DNA of 23,289 bases from Caulobacteraceae bacterium UBA6225 (GTDB taxonomy: Bacteria; Pseudomonadota; Alphaproteobacteria; Caulobacterales; Caulobacteraceae). Position numbers and translations under genes: made by a program. Where the stretch lies: assembly GCA_002441055.1 (NCBI GenBank), contig DJWR01000052.1:1216-24504 (forward strand), in the 5' to 3' direction. Shown piece by piece: positions 14,835 through 21,056 of this stretch. Each line of letters starts with the position of its first letter. Position 1 is the first letter of the stretch. Under the pieces are notes generated by a model, which had not been told where the DNA came from, did no database searches, and saw only the letters and a list, made by a program, of their open reading frames with translations.

Positions 14835-15941
14835 ATGCCCTACCCCATTCGCCTCTTCAGCGCCGTCCTGATCTGCCTCAGCCTGGCGACGGGCCCGGCC
14901 ATGGCCAGCTCACGCATCAAGGACATCGTCGAGTTCGAGGGGGTGCGCGACAACATGCTGGTCGGCTACGGCATCGTGGTCGGCCTGAACGGTACGGGCG
15001 ACTCCCTCCGCAACGCGCCCTTCACCCGTCAGAGCCTGGAGGCCATGCTCGAGCGGCTGGGGGTCAACACCCGGGACGCCAACCTCAACACCAAGAATGT
15101 GGCCGCCGTGATGGTGACGGCCAAGCTGCCGGCCTTCTCCGCCGCCGGCTCCCCCATCGACGCCACGGTGTCCGCCATGGGCGACGCCAAGAGCCTGCAG
15201 GGCGGCACGCTGCTGGTGACCCCGCTGATGGGCGCTGACGGTGAGGCCTATGCTGTGGCCCAGGGCACGGTGCAGACCGGCTCGATCTCGGCCGGGGGGG
15301 CCTCAGGCTCGTCCATCTCCAAGGGCGTGCCGACCGCGGGCCGCATCGCCGGCGGGGCCATAGTCGAGCGCGAACTGGGCTTCCAACTGGCTTCCATGGG
15401 CCAGATGCGCATGACCCTGCGCAATCCCGACTTCACCACCTCGCGCCGCATCGCCGAAGCCGTGAACCGCCAGTTCCCTGGCACGGCGCATGCTCAGAAT
15501 CCAACCATCGTCGCCGTCCGCCCACCCGCCGGCCACGACATGACCGCCTTCCTGGCGCAGATCGAAAACCTGCAGGTCCAGCCCGACAACGCCGCCAGGG
15601 TCGTGATCGACGAGGTCTCCGGCGTGATCGTCATGGGTGAGGCGGTCCGGGTCTCCACCGTCGCCATCGCCCAGGGCAACCTGACCATCCGCGTCCAGGA
15701 ATTCCCCGACGTCGTGCAGCCTGCGCCCTTCAGCCAGGGCCAGACCGTCGTTGTTCCTCAGACCGCCGTCGAGGTTGAGGAGGAGAAGGGCAAGCAGTTC
15801 CTCACCGTGCGTAACGGCGCCTCGCTCTCGGATCTGGTGGCCGGCCTCAACGCCCTGGGGGTCACCCCGCGCGACATGATCTCGATCCTGCAGACCATCA
15901 AGGCCGCCGGCGCCCTGCAGGCCGACATCGAGGTGATGTGA
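14835..15941 (+). CDS. flgI: Flagellar P-ring protein FlgI
   Basis: Forms the P-ring around the flagellar rod in the periplasmic peptidoglycan layer. The 368-residue length matches the family. A Sec signal peptide ends in A-M-A (22-24), and the mature protein begins SSRIKDIVEFEGVRDN, the typical FlgI N-terminus, followed by LVGYGIVVGLNGTGD. The frame is open upstream, but the ATG at 14835 gives a proper signal peptide and lies just after the predicted sigma54 transcript start. First gene of flgI-cheL-flbY: its stop overlaps the next ATG by one base. Confidence 0.96.
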   Translation: MPYPIRLFSAVLICLSLATGPAMASSRIKDIVEFEGVRDNMLVGYGIVVGLNGTGDSLRNAPFTRQSLEAMLERLGVNTRDANLNTKNVAAVMVTAKLPAFSAAGSPIDATVSAMGDAKSLQGGTLLVTPLMGADGEAYAVAQGTVQTGSISAGGASGSSISKGVPTAGRIAGGAIVERELGFQLASMGQMRMTLRNPDFTTSRRIAEAVNRQFPGTAHAQNPTIVAVRPPAGHDMTAFLAQIENLQVQPDNAARVVIDEVSGVIVMGEAVRVSTVAIAQGNLTIRVQEFPDVVQPAPFSQGQTVVVPQTAVEVEEEKGKQFLTVRNGASLSDLVAGLNALGVTPRDMISILQTIKAAGALQADIEVM

Positions 15942-16261
15942 TGAGCGTCCTGTCCCCCATCACCGCCATCGTCCCTGCCGCAGGCGCTGCAGCCGGCGCG
16001 CAGAATACGGCCGAACTGGCCAAGCGCGGCCAGATCGAGAGGACCGCCGAGGACTTCGAGGCCGCCTTCCTGTCGATCATGATGCAGCAGATGTTCACCG
16101 CCAGCGAGGTCTCCGCCCCGTTCGGCGGAGGCCAGGCGGAGAACCAGTTCCGCTCCTTTCTGACCGAGGCCTTCGCCCGGGAAACCACCAAGAGCGGGGG
16201 GATCGGACTGGCCGATACGGTCGCCCGCGAAATGTTGAAACTGCAGGGCCTGGAGGAGTAG
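15941..16261 (+). CDS. cheL: Rod-binding protein (FlgJ N-terminal-like, CheL)
   Basis: A 106-residue protein equivalent to the rod-binding N-terminal domain of FlgJ (EDFEAAFLSIMMQQMF, with GGGQAENQFRSFLTEAFA further on). It lacks the muramidase domain that follows in enterobacterial FlgJ. This short form is normal in alphaproteobacteria and is called CheL in Caulobacter. It probably caps or scaffolds rod assembly in the periplasm, and has no evident classical signal peptide. The ATG at 15941 overlaps the flgI stop by one base; a GTG three bases earlier is also possible. GAGGTG upstream, inside flgI, can serve as ribosome site. Confidence 0.82.
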   Translation: MSVLSPITAIVPAAGAAAGAQNTAELAKRGQIERTAEDFEAAFLSIMMQQMFTASEVSAPFGGGQAENQFRSFLTEAFARETTKSGGIGLADTVAREMLKLQGLEE

Positions 16262-16266
16262 CCGCC

Positions 16267-16710
16267 ATGGCGATCGCCGCGACGGACGCGCAGGACCGCG
16301 TCGAACAACTGACGCTTTTGACCGAACGCCTGACCGAACTGGTGGCGCTGAGCGCCCAGGCCTTCGAGGAGGGACGTCCCCACAAGGCCGCCGAACAACT
16401 GGACGAGACCACCAAGCTGGCCAATGTCTATCGCCATGAATCAGCCAGGGTCCGCGCCAATCCAGACCTGGTGGCCGCCGCGCCGCTGGCCCAGCGCAGC
16501 CGTCTGATCCGCGCCACCGAGGCCTTTGACGCCGTCCTGGCCCGCCAGGGCCGGGCCATCGCCGCGGCCCGCACCGTCACCGAAGGCCTGGTCAAGGCCA
16601 TCGCCGATGAGGTGGCCAACCAGCGTGGAGAGGCCGCTGGCTATGGCCCCCGCTCGGGTCAGGCCGCCAACAAGGCCGCCTCGGCCATCACCCTCAACCA
16701 GCGAGCCTGA
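16267..16710 (+). CDS. flbY: Flagellar protein FlbY-like
   Basis: A 147-residue, mostly helical, soluble protein. The N-terminal two thirds are amphipathic helices (RVEQLTLLTERLTELVALSAQAF) ending in a low-complexity tail. GGAGGAG lies nine bases before the ATG, and the gene follows cheL after five bases. Its position as third gene after flgI and cheL matches the Caulobacter gene named flbY; I base the name mainly on this context. The composition also resembles FlgN-type export chaperones. Last gene of the flagellar unit; no T-rich terminator is visible after it. Confidence 0.65.
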   Translation: MAIAATDAQDRVEQLTLLTERLTELVALSAQAFEEGRPHKAAEQLDETTKLANVYRHESARVRANPDLVAAAPLAQRSRLIRATEAFDAVLARQGRAIAAARTVTEGLVKAIADEVANQRGEAAGYGPRSGQAANKAASAITLNQRA

Positions 16711-16715
16711 GCAGA

Positions 16716-16731
16716 TCAAACGCTTGTTTGA
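16716..16731. promoter_or_regulatory. CAAAC-N4-GTTTG palindrome overlapping a -35 box (candidate operator)
   Basis: A perfect inverted repeat TCAAAC-GCTT-GTTTGA. Its right end overlaps the -35 element of the promoter that reads into the FMN riboswitch. The pattern matches the kind of site bound by TetR-family fatty-acid regulators such as PsrA (CAAAC-N2-4-GTTTG in Pseudomonas). No TetR gene is in the window. Alternatively it is a weak stem at the end of the flagellar transcript. Confidence 0.4.
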
Positions 16732-16753
16732 CGCTGCGGTCTGCGGCTAAGCT
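16728..16753 (+). promoter_or_regulatory. Housekeeping promoter for the ribH2 operon
   Basis: TTGACGC (16728-16734), 11 bases, then GCTAAGCT (16746-16753). This fits the Caulobacter sigma73 pattern TTGACGS-N10-14-GCTANAWC closely. The predicted start near 16760 lies about 20 bases before the riboswitch. A seven-base hairpin (16761-16767 with 16773-16779) stands at the very 5' end of the leader. Confidence 0.55.
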
Positions 16754-16782
16754 CGTCCTGTCGCCGGGGGTTCCGGCGATCT

Positions 16783-16939
16783 ACGTTCTCAGGGCGGGGT
16801 GAAATTCCCCACCGGCGGTAATGCCAGGCTCCAGGGTCTGGACGAGCCCGCGGGCGCCTGGCGGCCTCACCGCCGCCAGGGACGAGCAGACCCGGTGCGA
16901 TCCCGGGGCCGACGGTTAGAGTCCGGTTATGAGAACCGT
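16783..16939 (+). promoter_or_regulatory. FMN riboswitch (RFN element)
   Basis: The aptamer is clearly recognisable: it opens with ACGTTCTCAGGGCGGGGTG, continues with the conserved AATTCCCCACCGGCGGTA block and a variable GC arm (around 16845-16880). It then has the conserved GACCCGGTGCGATCCCGGG and CCGACGGTTAGAGTCCGG segments, closing with GAGAACCGT, which pairs with the first bases as P1. It binds flavin mononucleotide and shuts down flavin synthesis genes. Here it precedes ribH2 alone plus a thioesterase, not a full rib operon. Confidence 0.95.
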
Positions 16940-16949
16940 TGGGCGACAC

Positions 16950-17019
16950 CTTGAGGGCGCATGCGCCCGCATGGTCCGTCCAGCGCGCCCCTGAGTCGTG
17001 GTTCATCCACCCGTCAGGG
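16950..17019 (+). promoter_or_regulatory. Predicted expression platform of the FMN riboswitch
   Basis: Two exclusive folds can be drawn. OFF: 16955-16960 pairs with 16963-16968, and CCCTGA (16989-16994) pairs with TCAGGG (17014-17019), burying the Shine-Dalgarno AGGGA before the ribH2 ATG; an inner GTGG/CCAC stem (16998-17001 with 17007-17010) strengthens it. ON: 16950-16960 pairs with 16985-16995 (one mismatch, two wobbles), freeing the Shine-Dalgarno. No T-run is present, so control is probably of translation. Confidence 0.5.
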
Positions 17020-17027
17020 AAACGACC

Positions 17028-17522
17028 ATGACCCAAGCCGCCTTCGAACTTCCCACCGCCAACGGCGCCTTCCGCGCCGCCCGCATCGCCTTTGTGCAGT
17101 CCCTCTGGCACCGGCATATCGTCGACCAGACCCATGCCGGATTCATTGAGGGCATTGGCAAGCGGGGCTTTGGCCCCGAACGCATCGACCGCTTCGAGAC
17201 GCCTGGCGCCTTCGAGATTCCGCTGCACGCCCAGAGCCTGGCCCGCACCGGGCGCTACGCCGCCGTCGTGGCCGCCGGCTTCGTGGTGGATGGCGGCGTC
17301 TACCGCCACGAGTTCGTCGCCCAGACGGTGATCGCCGCCCTGATGCAGGTGCAACTGGCCACCGAAACCCCGATCTTCTCGGTGGTGCTGACCCCGCATC
17401 ACTTCCATGAGCACCAGGTCCACCAGGACTTCTTCGGCGCCCACTTCAGGATCAAGGGCCAGGAGGCGGCCGAGGCCTGCGTCGGCACCCTGGAAAGTCT
17501 GGCCAAGCTGGCGGCAGCCTGA
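17028..17522 (+). CDS. ribH2: 6,7-dimethyl-8-ribityllumazine synthase, type II (RibH2)
   Basis: Condenses 5-amino-6-ribitylamino-uracil with 3,4-dihydroxy-2-butanone 4-phosphate, the step before riboflavin. The 164-residue protein has the family motifs ETPGAFEIPL (57-66), a VVAAGFVVDGGVYRHEFVA core (80-98) and the histidine-rich TPHHFHEH (122-129) that marks the type II (RibH2) class known from Brucella and Mesorhizobium. I chose the ATG at 17028: the frame opens at 16998, but that ATG lies inside the riboswitch switching region, while 17028 has AGGGA eight bases upstream. Control by the FMN riboswitch matches RibH2 of Rhizobiales. A separate ribH1 in a rib operon elsewhere is expected. Confidence 0.93.
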   Translation: MTQAAFELPTANGAFRAARIAFVQSLWHRHIVDQTHAGFIEGIGKRGFGPERIDRFETPGAFEIPLHAQSLARTGRYAAVVAAGFVVDGGVYRHEFVAQTVIAALMQVQLATETPIFSVVLTPHHFHEHQVHQDFFGAHFRIKGQEAAEACVGTLESLAKLAAA

Positions 17523-17965
17523 TGGCGGCGCTGGTCGATCAGCCGCCCGTTGAAGGCTTCGCCCTCCACGGGCGGACAAGCCCCCTCACCGATCCATGGG
17601 CGCCGGTCTATGCCCGCACGACGCCGCAGGCGGTCATTCTAGGTCTCTGGGCTCGAGAGCCGCACGTGAACGGTCGCGGCTTCGTCCACGGGGGTCTCAT
17701 CATGGCCCTGTGCGACAACGCCATGGGCCTGTCCTGCGTGCAGGCGGCCGGGGGCGAAGCCTCCATGCTGACAGTGAATATGAGCGTCGATTTCCTGCAA
17801 GCTGCGCAGATCGGTCAGTGGCTGACCTTCGAGACCGAGTTTGTCCGCCCCGGCGGCACGCTCGCCTTTGCCCAGGCCTTTGTCCGGGCGGACGGCGTCC
17901 CCTGCGCCCGGGCCAATGGCGTCTTCCGAAAGGTGCGAAGGGACCCGCCGTCTGGGGAAAGCTAG
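17522..17965 (+). CDS. PaaI-type acyl-CoA thioesterase (hotdog fold)
   Basis: A 147-residue single-domain hotdog thioesterase of the PaaI/4HBT group. The key motif GRGFVHGGLIMALCDNAMG (51-69) contains the HGG turn (56-58) and D65 at the usual catalytic acid position. LTVNMSVDFLQ and GTLAFAQAFVRADG further on are typical. Its ATG shares one base with the ribH2 stop (TGATG), so it is very likely translated with ribH2 and placed under the FMN riboswitch. Its substrate, probably an acyl- or aryl-CoA, cannot be read from sequence. Its stop codon overlaps the stop of the convergent ABC-F gene. Confidence 0.85.
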   Translation: MAALVDQPPVEGFALHGRTSPLTDPWAPVYARTTPQAVILGLWAREPHVNGRGFVHGGLIMALCDNAMGLSCVQAAGGEASMLTVNMSVDFLQAAQIGQWLTFETEFVRPGGTLAFAQAFVRADGVPCARANGVFRKVRRDPPSGES

Positions 17966-19539
17966 CCGAGCTGGATCTGCCGATCGACGCCGACTCCCGC
18001 CAGGAAGTCGGCGTCGTGGCTGACCAGCAGCAGCGCCCCGTCATAGGCGCCCAGCGCGGCCTCCACCGCCGCCAGGGAGTCCAGGTCCAGGTGATTGCTG
18101 GGTTTGTCCAAGACCAGGAACTGGGGCGGAGCAGGCCGCATCAGGACGCAGGCCAGGGTCGCGCGCAGGCGCTCCCCGCCGCTCAATTCCGCGACCTTGC
18201 GTTCGGCCGCCCGGTTGCGGAACAGGAACCGGGCCAGGGCGGCCTGTGCGGCGTTACGGTCGCCCATTGGATTGAGCCGCTGATAGGCCTCAAGCAGCGT
18301 CTCCTGCGGATGCAGCAGACGTAGTTGCTGGTCAAAGATGGCTGGGGCCACGCCCTGGCGCACCTCCCCACGGCTTGGGGCCTGCTGACCGCTCAGCACG
18401 CGCAGCAGGGTCGACTTGCCAGACCCGTTGGGGCCGCACAGGGCCAGGCGTTCAGGCCCCGTGATCTTCAGGTCAAGGCCACTGATCAGCACCCGTCCGT
18501 CGGGCGCACGAACCTCCAGCCCCTCGGCGCTGACAACGGTCTTTCCATCAGCCAGACCGCTGGCGGGCAGCTCAAAGCCCAGGCGGCGCGCCGCCTCGAC
18601 CCTGGCCCGGGCGGCCTCCAGCCGCCCTGCGGCGACTTCGGTGCGGCGCTCGGCCAGGCGGTCGAGACGGCCCGAGCTGTTCTGAGCGCGTTCGGCCTGG
18701 GCGCCGAGCAGGATCTTCGGCTCGCTGCGGCGGGCGGCGAAGCGGCGGCCTGCGGCATCCCGCCGGGCCTTGCGTTCCCGGTCGATTTGGGTATCCCGCG
18801 CCGCCTGGGCGGCCGCCTGCTGGGCTGACTCCAGATCGCGCTGGGCGGCGGCCGCCGCCTCGGCCTTGCGGGCGACATAGAGATCATAATCGCCGCCATA
18901 GATCTGCGGCCCCAGGCTCGACAGCTCCAGGATTTGATCCATCTTCCGCAGCAGGGCGCGATCATGGCTGATCGCCAACACGCCGCCCCCATGGGCGGCC
19001 ACCGCCTCGGCGATCAAGCCGCGCCCCTCTATATCGAGGTCATTGGTTGGCTCATCCAGGATCAGCAGGTCCGGCGCTTGAACGAGCAGCCCAGCCAAGG
19101 CGGCCCGGGTCGCCTCCCCACCGCTCAGGCTGGCCGCCGCGCGCGATATATCCAGGCCTCCCAGGCCAAGGCGCTCAAGGGTGGCGCTGAGCCGGGCCTC
19201 CAGCGTCCAGTCGGCGAGATCAAAATCCTCGGCTGCGCCCGTCCCTGCGGCGATGCTGGCGAGCCGCGCTAGAGGCTCGGTCAGCCCCAACAGGTCGGCG
19301 ATCTGGCCTTGGGGCGGTCCAGCCCTTTGACGCAGGACGCCGATGCGGCCGCTCACGGTCACCGAGCCTGCCGCAGGTGTGACCTCCCCCAGGATCAGGC
19401 GGACAAGGGTCGACTTGCCCGCGCCATTGGCCCCGACCAGGCCGGTGCGCTCAGCGCCGAGCGCCAGGGTCAGGTTTTCAAAGAGGAGTCGGCCGTCAGG
19501 GGTTCTGGCGGTCAGATGATCCAGGGTGACGAAGGGCAT
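17962..19539 (-). CDS. ABC-F family ATPase with E-to-K change in the second catalytic site
   Basis: A 525-residue soluble protein with two ABC domains and no membrane part: the ABC-F class that acts on ribosomes in translation or antibiotic protection. Domain 1 has Walker A GANGAGKST (36-44), LSGGE (138-142), LLILDEPTND (158-167) and H192. A charged linker (about 225-320) follows. Domain 2 has Walker A GPNGSGKST (369-377), LSGGERLRA (452-460), then FLVLDKPSNHLD (474-485): the catalytic glutamate is lysine (K479, codon AAA at 18103-18105). H508 is kept. I chose the ATG at 19539, where the ABC fold begins; the longer open frame reaches into the divergent gene. It has no good Shine-Dalgarno of its own. 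Confidence 0.88.
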   Translation of the reverse strand: MPFVTLDHLTARTPDGRLLFENLTLALGAERTGLVGANGAGKSTLVRLILGEVTPAAGSVTVSGRIGVLRQRAGPPQGQIADLLGLTEPLARLASIAAGTGAAEDFDLADWTLEARLSATLERLGLGGLDISRAAASLSGGEATRAALAGLLVQAPDLLILDEPTNDLDIEGRGLIAEAVAAHGGGVLAISHDRALLRKMDQILELSSLGPQIYGGDYDLYVARKAEAAAAAQRDLESAQQAAAQAARDTQIDRERKARRDAAGRRFAARRSEPKILLGAQAERAQNSSGRLDRLAERRTEVAAGRLEAARARVEAARRLGFELPASGLADGKTVVSAEGLEVRAPDGRVLISGLDLKITGPERLALCGPNGSGKSTLLRVLSGQQAPSRGEVRQGVAPAIFDQQLRLLHPQETLLEAYQRLNPMGDRNAAQAALARFLFRNRAAERKVAELSGGERLRATLACVLMRPAPPQFLVLDKPSNHLDLDSLAAVEAALGAYDGALLLVSHDADFLAGVGVDRQIQLG

Positions 19540-19600
19540 GGGGCGCAGTCCGGGCGACGTTTGCAGGCAGGGCGAGGCGGAGGGGCGTCGCGAGGCGCAT
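19496..19600 (-). CDS. Candidate 34-residue upstream (leader) ORF overlapping the ABC-F start
   Basis: The ATG at 19598-19600 is preceded by a strong Shine-Dalgarno (GGAG, eight bases away). It opens a 34-codon frame starting MRLATPLRLALP, rich in arginine and proline, and ending in TGA 44 bases inside the ABC-F gene in another frame. The ABC-F ATG itself lacks a ribosome site, so translation may be coupled to this frame. Leader peptides control several antibiotic-protective ABC-F genes; whether this is one is inference. Confidence 0.4.
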   Translation of the reverse strand: MRLATPLRLALPANVARTAPHALRHPGSSDRQNP

Positions 19601-19744
19601 GTCGGGGACTCCTTCGAAAGATGGTCGCTAGATAGGCGAACAGGCGCTGGGCCGCAAATCGCCCTGCCAAAGCTGCCCCGGCATTGCGCCGCTCCGGCGG
19701 CTGGCCCTAACTGCGCCCTACAGCCTTCGAAGGAGTTCCGCCCC

Positions 19745-20950
19745 GTGTCCCGTCGCACCCTGATCGCCAGCCTTCTTGTCCTCGCCGCCGCCGGCGCCGC
19801 CCACGCCCAGACCCCGGCCCAGATGCATGAGCAGGCGATCGTCCTCGACACCCACTTCGACACCCCGGCCAACTTCTCGGCCAGCGGCTGGAGCATCATG
19901 GACCGCCACGATTACGCCGTGGACGGCACCCAGGTGGACTATCCGCGCATGGTCGAGGGCGGGGTCGACGGTGGGGTTTTCGTAGTCTTCACGCCCCAGC
20001 GGGGACGCGACGCAGCGGCCGACATGTGGTCTCGCGACCACGCCCTGACGCGGACCGCCGAAATCCTGCAGATGACCGCTCGCCACCATGAGCACTTCGC
20101 CCTGGTGACCACCCCAGCCCAAGCCCGCGAGGCCCTGGCGGCGGGCACGAAGTTCGTCTTCATCAGCCTGGAGAACGGCGCGCCGCTCGTCGGCGATCTG
20201 TCGCTGATGGAGACCTTCTACAAGCTCGGTGTGCGGATGATGGGCCCCGTCCACTTCGCCAATAACGACCTGGCCGACTCCTCCACCGATCCCAAGGGCC
20301 CCGAGTTCGGCGGCCTGAGCGACAAGGGCCGAGACTTTGTGCGGCGAGCCAATGACCTGGGCATCGTCATCGACCCGAGCCACGCCTCAGACCAGGCCCT
20401 GGATCAGATGCTGGACCTGTCCCGGGCGCCATTGATCCTCTCTCACTCCGGGGTGAAGGCGGTCTATGACCACCCGCGCAACATCCCCGACGACCTGCTG
20501 CGCAAGCTGGCTGACAAGGGCGGGGTCATCCAGGTCAATGCCTTCTCCGGCTACATGGTGGAGACCCCGCGCATCCCTGAGCGCAACGCCGCCCTGGCCG
20601 CTCTCACTCAGAAGTACGGCCCGCAGCGAGACGTGAAGCCCGAACAGCGTGACGCCTATCTGGCCGAACGGGCCGCCATCGAGGCGCAATACCCCCTGCC
20701 CCGGGCCAACATGGACGACCTGATGAAACACATCCTGCATGTGGTGCAGACCGTCGGCATCGACCACGTCGGCATCTCGGGCGACTTCGACGGCGGCGGC
20801 GGCATTGAGGGCTTCGAAGACGTGACCGCCTTCCCGGCCCTGACCGAGCGACTGGTGGCCGCGGGCTTCACACAGGCTGATCTGGACAAGTTCTGGGGCG
20901 GAAATGTCCTGCGGGTCATGGAGCAGGTTCAGGCCGCGGCGACCCGCTAG
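19745..20950 (+). CDS. Secreted membrane dipeptidase (renal dipeptidase family, peptidase M19)
   Basis: A 401-residue zinc dipeptidase of the M19 family, which cleaves dipeptides (in some members also those with D-residues). The Sec signal peptide ends AHA (19-21) followed by Q22, so it is exported. The metal ligands are readable: H37-x-D39 (DTHFDTP), E143 (SLENGAP), H213 (DPSHAS) and H234 (LSHSG). The C-terminal HVGISGDFDGGGG is typical. I chose the GTG at 19745: it gives the signal peptide directly and has GGAG at a good distance (TTCGAAGGAGTTCC). The frame open further upstream shows no export signal. It is transcribed away from the ABC-F gene. Confidence 0.92.
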   Translation: MSRRTLIASLLVLAAAGAAHAQTPAQMHEQAIVLDTHFDTPANFSASGWSIMDRHDYAVDGTQVDYPRMVEGGVDGGVFVVFTPQRGRDAAADMWSRDHALTRTAEILQMTARHHEHFALVTTPAQAREALAAGTKFVFISLENGAPLVGDLSLMETFYKLGVRMMGPVHFANNDLADSSTDPKGPEFGGLSDKGRDFVRRANDLGIVIDPSHASDQALDQMLDLSRAPLILSHSGVKAVYDHPRNIPDDLLRKLADKGGVIQVNAFSGYMVETPRIPERNAALAALTQKYGPQRDVKPEQRDAYLAERAAIEAQYPLPRANMDDLMKHILHVVQTVGIDHVGISGDFDGGGGIEGFEDVTAFPALTERLVAAGFTQADLDKFWGGNVLRVMEQVQAAATR

Positions 20951-20960
20951 CCGAGACTTT

Positions 20961-20975
20961 GTTCCCCCCTTGTTC
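20961..20975 (+). promoter_or_regulatory. LexA (SOS) box upstream of uvrA
   Basis: GTTC (20961-20964), seven bases, GTTC (20972-20975). This is an exact match to the direct-repeat LexA site GTTC-N7-GTTC of alphaproteobacteria. It lies 82 bases before the uvrA ATG, and uvrA is a standard SOS gene in this group. Confidence 0.8.
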
Positions 20976-21010
20976 TCGTGTTATCTCTGAGTCCCGGCAC
21001 TACATAGAAA

Positions 21011-21037
21011 CCGGCCGCCTGGAACCCGGGCGGCCGG
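21011..21037. repeat. GC hairpin in the uvrA leader
   Basis: The perfect nine-base stem CCGGCCGCC / GGCGGCCGG (21011-21019 with 21029-21037) has a nine-base loop, 19 bases before the uvrA start. There is no T-run after it. It could end the dipeptidase transcript weakly or sit in the uvrA 5' leader; the SOS box upstream favours the latter. Confidence 0.5.
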
Positions 21038-21056
21038 CAGGGCTTCCAGGACAATC

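Noticed and set aside
19540..19899. N-terminal extension of the ABC-F frame by 120 codons
   Set aside because: It would run into the divergent dipeptidase gene and its promoter region and adds no domain; the ABC fold begins at the ATG at 19539.
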